Shown here one piece after another: positions 48,548 to 58,984 of a stretch of 64,000 nt of DNA (the first letter of the stretch is position 1; each line of letters begins with the position of its first letter). The position numbers were made by a program, and so were the translations under genes. The notes beneath the pieces are model-generated. The model searched no databases. It was not told where the DNA came from and was given only the letters and a program-made list of their open reading frames with translations. Source of the DNA: Lepidurus packardi (taxonomy: Eukaryota; Arthropoda; Branchiopoda; Notostraca; Triopsidae); assembly GCA_023053545.1 (NCBI GenBank), contig JAKZAN010000206.1, forward strand, positions 1-64,000, in the 5' to 3' direction.

Positions 48548-48618
48548 TCAAGGTATATGCCTATCCTCCTGTGCTTCATGGTCGATCACTTCCAATATCT
48601 GTTCCATCTGGGGTCTAC
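48548..48618 (-). pseudogene. Truncated 3' end of the 48969-50174 gene family
   Basis: On the minus strand the last ~20 codons read KQMEQILEVIDHEAQ-like residues, then TGA. A 36-base stretch (48574-48609) differs from 48977-49012 by one base. The rest of the gene is missing: the copy stops about ten bases before the TTGGGG array. So a second gene copy was cut at or beside the telomere-type repeat. The intact relative is 0.4 kb to the right, same strand. Confidence 0.8.
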
Positions 48619-48758
48619 TTGGGGTTGGGGTTGGGGTTGGGGTTGGGGTTCTGGGGTTGGGGTTGGATGGGGTTGGGGTTGGGGTTGGGGTTGGGGTTGG
48701 GGTTGGGGTTGGGGTTGGGGTTGGGGTTGGGGTTGGGGTTGGGGTTGGGGTTGGGGTT
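48619..48758. repeat. Interstitial TTGGGG (G4T2) telomere-type array
   Basis: About 23 TTGGGG units span 140 bases, G-rich on the plus strand, the orientation of a right chromosome end. Two irregular units occur near its left part (TTCTGGGG and TTGGATGGGG). Unique sequence follows on both sides, without a facing C4A2 block. The minus strand encodes a Pro-Asn run that is not a gene. Confidence 0.97.
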
Positions 48759-48968
48759 CCTACTATCAGTGCAGATTCTGATACTAGTATTTAAAACCAA
48801 TGGATATTTTGTCTATGATGGTGGACTAAGTTCCACTTAAACTAAATGTAAACCTTTTTATGTTTAGCAACTGGACAGAGACACGACACATATCTTTCAT
48901 AAACATAAGACTCTATACGAGCTCACCACTCATTTTAGACACTAGATAAAATGGATGACCCGTGCCAA

Positions 48969-50174
48969 TCATTGTTCTTCATGGTCGATCACTTCCAATA
49001 CCTGTTCCATCTATTTAGTCCCCAATTCGAACTGCATAGTCTTCTTCAGCAGGTGCGCCAGATAATGCATCTTCTTATACGCGAATTTTGGCGTAAATGT
49101 AATAACTTTGATACTACTATCGCCCAAATCGCTGATAACCACGATGAGTACCTAGTTCCTCAATTCCTGAGCTGAAATGAGTGGATTGGTAACTGAATGT
49201 GAATGCGACTGATACTCCATGGTGCTCACTGTTTGTGTATCCAAGATGTTTAAAGTAACTCTCGAACTGTAGAGCTGGGTATAATTGATCACATTGACGA
49301 CGTATCTTCCAGTATTCAAGAAATATTGAGATTTTTGTCTAGCTTAGCAATCTCCCCAATCGTATAAGCGAACACTCTCGAGTTTAGATTCCTCTTTTTC
49401 TATTGTTATCAAAAAAGGTAAAGATTATTTTAGACAGGTCACAAGGTATTTTCCCTAATTGATTCTAGCGACGTGTTGAGGAAACTGGGAGTGTGTGTAG
49501 GGTAACTCGTAGCATAGGTTGGATGTCCCATCGACGACGTTGATCTGGATACCACCAAATAAGTAAGAATACCAGCAAATAGCGCCTCGTTGATCCATTT
49601 GATTTATGGATAGATTCTCATGATCTGTTCTGGCGACTTGATTTTGAGGCATATTATAGTACACCTTGAATCTCTTATTCCGAAAGCTGAGTCCATATAT
49701 TTCTGGATTTTTTTTGTCGAAATGCTTCTCTAAGATGGTACCAGTCTCGATGAACGTCTTCACGACATTTTTGTTTTTGAACTCATGAATGTGTCCGTGG
49801 TCATGGTTGGCATTGTCGCAGGTATGGTTGAGATCGTATGCGTAGACTCTGTAGTCCTAAGCTTTCTGCAGGTAGAAGTGCGTGCCACTGATGAACCCAC
49901 CTGATGCATGGCTGGCATACTCATTCTACACTTTATGCGAGAAAACTACTCTGTTAGCAAGTAGTTCTACGACTTATATATTGCTATCTTTCATCCTGAG
50001 CACTAGAATTTGAAGACTGGCTGTCTTGGGGCAGATGAAAGTATCCTTAATTTAGATTTGCCTATCCCATTGGAAGAGCTAGGCAGTGACGTCATATTTC
50101 TTTTGGGAAGCCTCGATACGAGGTAGTTATTCGGCATGGTAGAGCGTAGGAGTTGGGACTCGCGAACGACCCAT
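48969..50174 (-). CDS. Unknown beta-rich protein, duplicated family
   Basis: A single exon of 401 residues from ATG 50174 to TGA 48969, with over ten Gln-type stops. It appears built of three or four beta sandwiches. Two repeats end in a similar edge (RINQGKYLVTCLKQ and LNTGRYVVNVINYTQ), loosely like the C2-like domain III of calpains, but no protease core is present. A His/Asp-rich loop (NHDHGHIHEF) could bind metal. The last helix (KKMHYLAHLLKKTMQ) is kept in two broken copies nearby (48548 and 50430). The family is not recognised. A calpain relation is only a weak suggestion. Confidence 0.78.
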
Positions 50175-50429
50175 AGGCGGCTCAACTTGAGAGGAGTGTA
50201 ATGGATACTAAATAAATATTACACATCTACTCTGTGAAATTGAAGCATTGTCCTTTCTTCTAACAAAATCTAGATTTCATGAGGTTGATTTTTGGTCCAA
50301 CAATCATTATTGGTAGCTGAATACGGATATGCATTTTTATCACTTTATCCTCATGATGTTTAAGAGTATGTGTTGAATTTTAAATAGTCAGCCAACCATT
50401 AGACGAACATCATAAGGGTCAGAGAAGCC

Positions 50430-50590
50430 TCAGTGAACTTGAAGGTCCATCACTTCCAAGATGATCTTCCCTCTCCCGTGGTTGATTCCACCGCATATCT
50501 TTCTTGTTCAGCAGGTGAATCAGCTTAAAAATGTCCCATCTTTTCCCCATGGAGTCATCTGAATTATGTATTCCCCTGATGACAAAATGC
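50430..50590 (-). pseudogene. Second degenerate copy of the same 3' end
   Basis: Minus-strand segment reading, with a frame change, IFKLIHLLNKKDM and then KIILEVMD-like residues before a TGA. These correspond to YLAHLLKKTMQ and QVLEVID of the gene ending at 48969, which lies just downstream. Identity is low and the frame is broken, so this is an old remnant or a diverged relative. Confidence 0.5.
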
Positions 50591-50943
50591 AATGTATCAT
50601 TATGTCTATCCTATGGTTCTTCCTTTTTTAATTGTGATCAATTAGAACCAATCAAAAGATCTATATTGATTTCTACACATATACTCTAAAACAAAACACG
50701 GCACCTCCCTATTAACCTTTCTCCCTTGTAATTCAAATAGTCATTTCAACATCCCCCCAATAAAAAACATAAACAACACCACCCCATCTATACTCAATAA
50801 AGCCCAACATAGTTTCAGTACTCTTAAATAAAAAAATAACCTCAAAACTAAAATAAAGACATTAAACACCCATAACACTCTATAACCTTTAGACCTCAGC
50901 ACTTAGGATCCTCCTTAAACAAAAAATATCAACTGTCTACCGA
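50591..50943. other. Intergenic, upstream of the glycosyltransferase
   Basis: A+T-rich and nearly free of G on the plus strand from 50690 on. Probably the promoter and leader of the gene at 50944. No other feature is seen. Confidence 0.45.
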
Positions 50944-52479
50944 ATGGATATCACCGATTTCGAAGGCAACTTCGCCTACAAGCTCATCATCCCATCTATC
51001 TACATCCTCAACTGGATTGCCATGTTCCTCGGCCCTTCTCTCTTTCCTGTCTACTACCAACGATATGCCATCGTTTGTTGGATCTACGGTCTCTGGAAGA
51101 TGATCCTACTCGATATCAACATGGTCGTAGCCCTCGTCAAAATCTATCGCACTCTCAGCAAAACTGTCACCATCACCCCTGACGACCCTATTCAAATAAA
51201 AAATCAAATAGCTCTACCTGCACCTACCAACAGAATATATGCATTCGTCATCCCCAGTTACAAAGAAGACATCGACTTGCTGTCAGATACATTGCGCTGG
51301 CTGGCTTGCCATTCCCGAGCCACTACCAACTATGTAGTCTGCCTTGCGATGGAGATGCACGAAGACGGTAGCGATGTCAAAGCCATGAAATTGATAGATC
51401 GTTTCAGGTAGAGTTTCCGAATGATGACCTATACCCGACATCTCGTGAAGGAACACGAACAAAAAGGTAAGGCATCCAATGTCTCTTGGTGCGTAGAACA
51501 CTTGGACTCAGTCTTCAGAGAAAACGGAATCCAAGAAGACCAGGTCATGCTCACCATTATCGATGCTGACTCATGGGTACCACCCCCATATATCGATAAA
51601 GTTGAGGAGTACATTGCCGAAAACACACATAACATGTACCGAGTCCTCTTGGCACCTCCACAGATCTACACCAGAAACAGCTTCGAAGTCCCCGTATTCA
51701 CCCGTGTGTATGACCAGGTGCATAGCATGGCTCATTGCTCGCAACTCGCTTCCTGTTTCGATCTGTCCTATCCTCTCTCCAACTACACAGTCAGCTACAA
51801 CCTCATGAAAAGAATTGGTTTCTGGGACACTTGTGCCGACGCCATCGGCGAGGACTTCCACACCACATTCAAAATTATGTGGAAAACAAGAGGAGACTTC
51901 ACAACGATTCCTATCTATACCCCATTCAACCAAGTAAATGTTGAGACTGGAAACGGATATTGGTCAGATGTCGAGGCAAGATTTTGGCAGGCCGAGAGAC
52001 ATTCGCAGGGCGTCTCTGATGTGGCTTATAACGTGAAGATGCTCTTCAAAACCAAGCACTTTAGCCTGAGATCAATCGTCCAAGTTTTGTACGTGCTAGA
52101 GGTGTTCGCCCTCCCCGCAGTTCTGCCCTGGATCGGCCTTTCCTACCTCTACCAGAGTCAGATTTTACACAGACTGACCAAGGCCTCCCCCGAGCTGTAC
52201 TCCTCTTCGTCAATCCAGATGATCTTCCACTGCTGTACTGTGGCGACTCTCTTACTCTGGATAATGTATGAATTCATCAAGCGATACTCTAACAAGAAGC
52301 TGTTCAAAGGCGACTGCGGAAGCTTGATTAGAATATTCGAATACCCATTGATCATCGGACTGAACATCACATTCATGGCGATTCCGACATTCGTAATCGC
52401 CGCCTTTTCGAGTCTGTTCAAGGCTAAGGCTTACCGTGTGGCTGAGAAGAACCTTAAGAAAACAACATCGGCATTCTGA
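50944..52479 (+). CDS. Membrane glycosyltransferase, GT2-like
   Basis: A single exon of 511 residues. Two or three N-terminal membrane spans (residues 12-55) are followed by a GT2-type domain starting YAFVIPSYKED. The acidic metal/sugar motif is DADSW near 207, the base motif GEDFHTT near 302, and the acceptor motif WQAERHSQG near 345 takes the place of QxxRW. Three or four spans close the protein. This order is that of processive and non-processive GT2 enzymes related to chitin, hyaluronan and cellulose synthases. The product is not predictable. It may serve cyst wall or surface glycan synthesis. Confidence 0.85.
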
Positions 52480-52898
52480 GTGTTGGGTATTTGATTATTT
52501 TTATATATCATTATTAGCATGATTATATAGTAATCGATTATTGGTCAAAATATTACCTAGACTTGTCTAAAGGCTATTGGCAACGTGTATCTATTTTACA
52601 TAAGGAAGAGAAAAAAGAAAAGGGGGCCATGATTGGAATAGAGATATAGAAGAAGACCCATAATAAAGGGAAATACTAAAGAAAAGTATGATAGAAACTA
52701 GCATCTGCAAAGAACATTCAAAACAACATACTAGACTTCGAATGAAAAAAGAATAGATATAACCAACCCGATACCTTTTACTGATCCAGCAGACTCTCCC
52801 TTTAATTTAAACAATAAATTCAAAGCATAATCGCCAAGACACCCGAAAAGGCAGCAAACACCCAAATAATAACCTCAGAGCGACACTCCACAGCCAGC
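52480..52898. other. Intergenic
   Basis: 419 A+T-rich bases, nothing recognised. Confidence 0.45.
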
Positions 52899-54397
52899 AT
52901 GAGTCTACACTTCAGACGCATACTCTCCAAAGATTAATACCCCAACCACTAGTACCCCCTCCGCACAAAACCCATAACCATAACATGTATGCTGCAGTTC
53001 TAACATCAAGTTCAGAACCACTTTCAGAAACTGCGTCTATGAAGGCATGTGCAATCGGAACTGGAAAGAGACGACCGAGGATGACTGGGACGTACAGTGG
53101 TGCGAGAAAGATTCCATTTACGAAGTGTTCGAAGGGAAACACCTGAAACCCACGCAGAGAGTCAACCATTTCCGGTTCTACACCTAAGTACTTTAACTCC
53201 TTTCTATCCACAATTCAAACTGGCCCCCATTCCAAATAACAATCCTCTCCCTAAATTCCAACGCTCCTCCCATGAGTATTTTCCCTAGCATAGTTATGTC
53301 GCAAAGATCTCCTCATTAAAAACGTCAAGGCTTACAAAAAACAACTCGAAAAGGATGGGAATCCTGAAAAGGCAGCAGAGGTCAATTTCCTACCACAGAC
53401 CTTCTACCTGCCGAGCTAGTACTCTATTTTTGTCCAAGAGTTCAAGAAATCCATAGCTACAGACAGCAAGGTTGTCTGGATCATGAAGCCTATCGGAAAA
53501 TGCCAGGGCAAAGGCATATTTCTCATGACCAAACTGGCACAGATCGAACAATGGCGCAAAAAGCTCACACCTGCCAATAGCACCCCAGCTAGTACCAACG
53601 CTGCTGAACAAACTCCGCAAACACCTGTAGAACCTTACATTGTCCAAAGGTATATCTTAGACCCGCTACTTCTTGGCAACAAAAAGTTTGACATGCGAAT
53701 CTACGTTCTAGTCACCAACTACAACCCCCTCATAGTTTACTTTTATCGTAGCGGGTTCGCTAGATTCACCCATGAACCGTATGATGGGTAAAATGTCGAG
53801 AACCTCTTCGGCCATCTCACCAACGTAGAGATTCAGAAAGGATCAGAAAACTATGACGAACAGAGGGGCGGGAAATGGTTGATCGATAAACTCAAGCTCT
53901 TCTTGATGAGTCGGTATGGCGAAGAGAGAGTTGAAGCTTGTTTCGGTGGAATTCAGGATATCGTCATCAAGTCACTTTTGGCAGTGCAGAAGCAGATCAT
54001 GAATGATAAACACTGCTTCGAGTTGTATGGCTACGATATACTTCTGGACTCTAAGCTAAAACCATGGCTATTGGAGGTAAATGGTGGGCCCTCGATGACT
54101 GCCAATACGGATTTCGATTTCCGGCTAAAGTGTGGGTTGATAGATGACGTGCTGACTATCGTTGACGTGGAGAAGGTGTTGGAGGGTAACGAACATCAGG
54201 TAGGAGGGTTCGACCTGATTTACAAAGGTATGCCTGCCAATCTACCCAGCTACTGCGGGAATAAGAGTCTGCTGGGGACAAAAAACAATAGAGATACACA
54301 ATTAAAGAAACTAGCGATAGTAGCTAAAAGGAGGTTGGCCATGGCTAGGGCAGCCCAGGCTACTAGGAAAGACCCTCCTGCGTCTAAGAATGGATGA
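52899..54397 (+). CDS. TTLL9: Tubulin polyglutamylase / ligase, TTLL9-like
   Basis: Exons 52899-52951, 52998-53187 and 53294-54397 (introns of 46 and 106 nt) give 448 residues, as in human TTLL9 (439). Family blocks are in order: IKFRTTFRNCVYE, WDVQWCEKD, RVNHFRFYTQ, LCRKDLLIKNV, KPIGKCQGKGIFL (ATP binding, near 145), YIVQRYILDPLLLGNKKFDMR, and GYDILLD then WLLEVNGGPS (ATP-grasp metal site, near 325-350). TTLL9 extends glutamate chains on axonemal tubulin and tunes ciliary beating. A Pro/Thr-rich loop is inserted between two of the blocks. The 106-nt intron is the longest in the window and its acceptor is fixed by the conserved LCRKDLL. Confidence 0.95.
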
Positions 54398-54649
54398 TCA
54401 TTGAATGTTCGGAGTCCACTACCCTATGGTATCAGAATAGGCAACATGAAGTTTTCTTTCTGTCTTTTTCTTATTTAATTAGGAATGTTAATACAGTTTT
54501 GTAGTGAGTTTTGCATTTCAACATCATGGCAACTTAAAAATATAAGGGGAAAACCAAAGGAACCAAAGCAATTGTGGACAGAGGGTTAAATAAAATCTAT
54601 TATGGGCTGGGCAGGTAATGCAGAGGTTGTTGTTTTGCTGTCGCTGCGA

Positions 54650-54853
54650 TCATCTGAGTCTACGGGCTTCTCTTTCGCATTCCATCAGTTCGAGCACATC
54701 ACCAAGTTTGACGGGACCCTTCACGTTTCTGATGAGGGTTCTGTTCTGCTCTTTGCCGGTGATGAGGGTGACTTTGACCTGGGTGATACCTCCTCTGGAG
54801 CCGGTTCTTCCCAACAGTGCGATGACTCTAGCTTTGACGGGTTATCCTTCCAT
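54650..54853 (-). CDS. RPS28: Ribosomal protein eS28
   Basis: A single exon of 67 residues, the usual length. Family blocks are all present: [19 protein letters not shown], then [18 protein letters not shown] and CEREARRLR at the very end. The second sense codon region contains TAA (Gln). A pyrimidine-rich leader (CCTCTCACTCTC) stands directly before the ATG. The protein sits at the mRNA exit of the 40S subunit. Convergent to TTLL9 with a 252-base gap. Confidence 0.97.
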
Positions 54854-55397
54854 GGTTGAGAGTGAGAGGGTATTGTTGTTATCAAGCAATATTTGATTAT
54901 AATGGCAGAGGGCGTGCCATACTTACCAAGATGCAGGCGATATACAGATAAATTGAGTTTATGCAATCAGGTTGGAAATCGTAAAGGATAAAGAGTTTTG
55001 AATTTGTTCACATGAATAAAAGGAGGTGAGAAAGTGGAGAGTGCTCCTATTTGGAAAAAGGGAAGAATAGACATTAAATTAATTATATGTTCAAACAGGT
55101 GAATAGCGATTGTAACTGTCAACACTCGCCGAAGCTTTAGCTACTTTTGATTTGAAGTTACATTTTCCGAAATGCCAATCCCCCATCGACCATAAAAGGA
55201 AGAGAAAGTCAGACTCCCCACAAACTACCAATGTTATTGACTAATCAAAAGCCATATTTTATTGTTTGTTTGTTATAACATGCGTATAGAAAAAGAAAAT
55301 AATTTTTTAACATGTCAAGAAACATAGCAGCACTGCTCCCAACACAACACACAGTTCGGGGGTTGTTAGGGTGCCTGTGCATCTTGGGTAGGGTTCT
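54854..55397. other. Intergenic
   Basis: 544 A+T-rich bases between RPS28 and the LITAF-like gene. It holds the RPS28 promoter. A GTAAGT-like site at about 54927 on the minus strand has no usable acceptor before the start codon, so no leader intron is called. Confidence 0.45.
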
Positions 55398-55820
55398 TCA
55401 ACAGCACTTGGCTGGAATTTTGTTCTTCACCTGGGAACATTTCTCGCATAGGAATTCTACGTCCTTGCATCCGTCAGAACAGAAGGGGATCCAGCAAAGG
55501 AAACCAGTCGTGGCCAACAGGCACATGCACCAGGACCATGTTACGCATCCGTTGGTCAGTCGCTTGTGGTCGTCGGTGACGGTGTGGCAGGCAGGGCACT
55601 TGGTGGCGCCGCCGTTGTTGTTAGACCCCATAGTAATGACGATAGGACCCTGCTGAGGAGGAGGGGGAGGTCTGTAGACGCCAGGCTGGATAAATGCAGG
55701 GGGGGCTTGTTGGAAGACAGGTTGTTGGAAACCAGGTTGCTGGAAGCCAGGCTGGAATCCAGGTGCGTAGCCCATAGGCTGGCCGTAGGCAGGTTGTCCG
55801 AATCCGGGTTGTCCGTACAT
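55398..55820 (-). CDS. LITAF-domain membrane protein
   Basis: A single exon of 140 residues. The first 65 residues are Gly/Gln/Pro/Tyr/Phe repeats (QPGFQQPGFQQP), then PPPPPQQ. The C-terminal 70 residues form a LITAF (SIMPLE) domain: CPAC, a hydrophobic stretch (MCLLATTGFLCWIPF) that dips into the membrane, and a closing CEKC. The two CxxC pairs bind one zinc and hold the hairpin on the cytosolic face of endosomes or lysosomes. Pro-rich arms in animal LITAF bind WW and ESCRT proteins. The extra Cys pair SDGC and the final CC are unusual. Confidence 0.93.
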   Translation of the reverse strand: MYGQPGFGQPAYGQPMGYAPGFQPGFQQPGFQQPVFQQAPPAFIQPGVYRPPPPPQQGPIVITMGSNNNGGATKCPACHTVTDDHKRLTNGCVTWSWCMCLLATTGFLCWIPFCSDGCKDVEFLCEKCSQVKNKIPAKCC

Positions 55821-56298
55821 TGTTGTGTATTGTTCTTTTTGAGTGTAGGTAGAGATAGGTTTGTAACTTTTTGGCTTGGAATTTATTTGATTATAATTTA
55901 TATAGGGTGGGATGCATTAATCTCCTGAAATAATGGGAGTGATTTGGGTGGCCAGGAGAAGTCGTGGAGTGGATAAACAGTAAATGAGATAAAGCAAGTT
56001 GGGTGATCGTATTATTGGCTAAGAAGGATTAGAAAAAGTGCTTAAAGAGAAGGTTGGGTTTGTTTGTTTATCGAGGGTTGCTTGAATTACTATTATTTGG
56101 CTATTGACTTCGCCATGAAAAAGATTAATAGCTGCACTTCTTCTGTCTCCTCCCAAAGGAAAGATCATAGGGATTCTACTATTATCGGCTATCTGAATAC
56201 TAACTTCACTCGGCCAATTAAACAAATATAGCAAACAAGATATCTTTTGTCAGACACGCTATTCTCAATTAGCTAGAAATATATAAGAGAATTTAAAC
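55821..56298. promoter_or_regulatory. Divergent promoter region
   Basis: 478 bases between the starts of the LITAF-like gene (minus) and U5-40K (plus). No gene is seen; short frames on the minus strand are taken as chance. Confidence 0.4.
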
Positions 56299-57382
56299 AT
56301 GGCCACCTCCTACTCCCTCGTCCCCAAACCCTACAGCAACACCTCCCTCGTCCCCGATAATAAAAACACCAAGACTCCCCTCCTCTTCTCCCAGAATATC
56401 CAGCTCACTGGCCATCGAGTAACTCCCACACAATATCTCATACTTATCCACGAGTCAGGCCGAAATATACACCTGCAAGTTCAGCAATGATGGCAAGCTC
56501 CTCCTCTCTGGAGGCATGGATAAAGAAGCCTTGCTCTGGAATGCACAAGGGAATTGCGAAAATATAGGTGTTCTGAAGGGTCACACCAATGCTATCACGT
56601 CCGTCGCCTTCGACCATACCGGCTAGTTTGCCTACACCGCTTCAGCCGACAAGGGAATCATCGTCTGGGACGTCGAGAGCCTCAAGTTCCGCAAGAAATA
56701 TAAAATCCATAGTAATATCGTCCATGCAGTGTCCGCTCCTCGCAGAGTGCTCAATCTCCTCGCCAGTTGTTCTGACGACGGATTTGTCAAAGTCGTAGAC
56801 GTCAGACAACGGAAAGTGAACCATGAGTTCCCTAATAAGTACCCTATGACTTCAGTCTGCATGAGCGAGAACGGCGAGAGGGTTTTCGCAGGCTGTATCG
56901 ACAATACAATCAAAACCTTCGACTTGAAAGCCGGAAAGCTGGAGTACGTGTTGGAAGGTCACTTGGATAGTGTGACTAGTTTGGCACTCAGCCACGATGG
57001 ATCATTCTTGATGTCGAACAGCTTCGATGAAAACATAAGGATCTGGGACATTCGCGGGTATGTGCCTGGCAACAATAGATTGCTGAAAACCTTCAGTGGA
57101 CACAGTCAAGGCACCGAGAAGAGCCTGATAAAAGGAGGCTGGAGTCATGACGGTCTTTACATCGGTTGTGGTTCTACCGACAAGTACAATTCTTACCATT
57201 TATTCCCCTAATTCAGATGCGTATACATATGGGACACGGCGACTCGAAAAATCGTGCAGAAACTGGGAGGGCACATGGGTACAGTCAACGAGGTGGCATT
57301 CAACCCCAAGAATAACATCATGGCATCGTGTAGCAACGATAGAACCATCATCCTAACCGAGCTACCTGATATCTTCCTTTGA
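56299..57382 (+). CDS. SNRNP40: U5 snRNP 40-kDa WD protein
   Basis: Exons 56299-56418, 56459-57183 and 57217-57382 (introns of 40 and 33 nt) give 336 residues and seven WD repeats. Landmarks match SNRNP40: LTGHRAEIYTCKFSNDG, GVLKGHTNAITSVAFD, SCSDDGFVKVVDVR, GCIDNTIKTFDL, SNSFDENIRIWDI, GSTDKCVYIWDT and LGGHMGTVNEVAFNP. It binds PRP8 in the U5 snRNP and spliceosome. The usual length is 357. Both introns are needed to join conserved blades. Its 3' end is only 93 bases from the convergent gene. Confidence 0.95.
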
Positions 57383-57475
57383 GATATTTCATCTACCTCC
57401 CTCTTGTAGTTTTATTTTATCGAATCCTAAAAATACTATCGAATCTGTTGGGATCTTTAGATTTAAGATGCAGAA

Positions 57476-58404
57476 TCAGTATTGCTCTGTCTCCCTACGG
57501 CCTGGACTCGCCAGCAGACTATTGATTTAGGCCACGACCAAAAGCCTGTCTCTGGATTTTACTAGATAGTGCTGTACTTGCTTGCGAGAAGTGGGAAATC
57601 TGTGTGGTTTTATGGCGTTCAGCTTTTTCTTCAGCAAGCTACATTGGATCTACAGATCCAACAGCCCTTTGTAAGACTGTGGGCTCTTCTCGACCTTTCT
57701 CATGACTATGCTTTATGCTGGGCACTATTCCTGAATACTTTTACTTTTTCCTTTTCCATCAACCATTTTTAAGAATTTATCCTTCTGGTAGATATTCATC
57801 TTGTTCTGATCTGCAGGGGTTTGACTGAAATTAAAGTCCAGCCCTTACCGGTGACTCATCTACAGAAACTCAGACCAACCCTGATTCTTGGTCTTTCGGG
57901 TTGTGTAGGCAATCGCAGGTATCGATTCAGTCTTGACTCTCCGGGAGAGATCTTTACGCACGATCTGACTAGAGTTAGATAGGGTTAACATTTGGGAAGG
58001 GGTAGTGATCTGGGTCACTTTGGACCTGCTCGTTATTCCATTCCTCTTTTAGTGGTAGATCACATCTTTACTAAGCTCAGTTTTGAGCCGAGGTAGTCTT
58101 TCACGCTCAAGTTTACGATCGGGCTGGTCCGCATCGAACACTTTACCGGAGTAATCAAAGGCAGGTTTTTAGTAAGACGCAAATATCTGTTTCTTGAGCT
58201 GGAGACTAGTGATGTGGCTGCGTGATTTGACTTTGAGTGTTTGCTGATGCCTGTCGATTTCGTGTTTGCGTTTGCGCAGGTACTCTGTGTCCAGTTTGTT
58301 ATTTGTATTGTTATTGAGTTTGTGTATTTTTTACAGATATAGCGAGACTCCACTTCGGCTTCGGGGTTCAGGGCTTCTTCTTCTTCGATTGGTAGTGTGT
58401 ACAT
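57476..58404 (-). CDS. Basic protein, unknown
   Basis: Exons 58404-58335 and 58284-57476 (50-nt intron) give 292 residues. It is basic and rich in Lys, Arg, Gln and Ser, with an acidic start (PIEEEEALNPEAEVE) and short helices such as YLRKRKHEIDRHQQTLKVK. The absence of Cys-rich or hydrophobic segments points to a soluble, partly disordered protein, maybe ciliary. No family is recognised. Several TAG/TAA codons are read as Gln. The intron donor GTAAAAA and acceptor CACAG are clear. Confidence 0.78.
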
Positions 58405-58984
58405 GGTTTATTGTTATGTTGGTTGTGGTGGGCGGTATTATATTTTTATTGGAGTTGGATTAGATATTATTGAGTATTGATTCTGGGGTAGAACAACCCA
58501 ACCTTGATTGAGGGAGGGTTTATTTATTGGTGGGTATGTGGAAAGACTGTATCGGCAACTTGGTAAAAGGTCGAATCCCATAGTCTGAGCAAGATGGATG
58601 AAGAGAACCCAATTATCGATCAATATGGCAACCATCTTCAATAAATTGCGATCCCCAATAAAAGGCCAGGAGTCATAAAGCTACCAAAAATGAATCCCGA
58701 CTCTCACATATTATGGGCCTTTGTTTATTTTTAAATAGTATTTACTTGCATTGGGAATGAATGCCATCACTTGTTTAAATAAATAAAATGAAACCTGATT
58801 TCCACGCAACTACCAAAAATTCCTCTCCCCCTCGCCTTAAGAAATATTCTGGAATAATCCCATTTATCTTGAGCCCATTAGCTTTATACACCTCTAACTT
58901 CCTCCCATTTATTCACACGTCCTTACTATCCAAACCATATAAACTAATTCATATCTATAACAATTAACATCATAAAGCACCCAC
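58405..58984. promoter_or_regulatory. Divergent promoter region
   Basis: 580 bases between the unknown basic gene (minus) and the PDI gene (plus). A+T-rich, with no distinct motif. Confidence 0.4.

Noticed and set aside
48615..48800. Open frames with Pro-Asn or Gly-Leu/Gly-Trp dipeptide runs across the telomere-type array
   Set aside because: They are translations of a simple six-base repeat; no coding signal lies outside the array.
58565..58595. tRNA-like T-loop (ggtcgaatccc)
   Set aside because: No matching acceptor stem or anticodon arm was found around it; no tRNA is called in the window.
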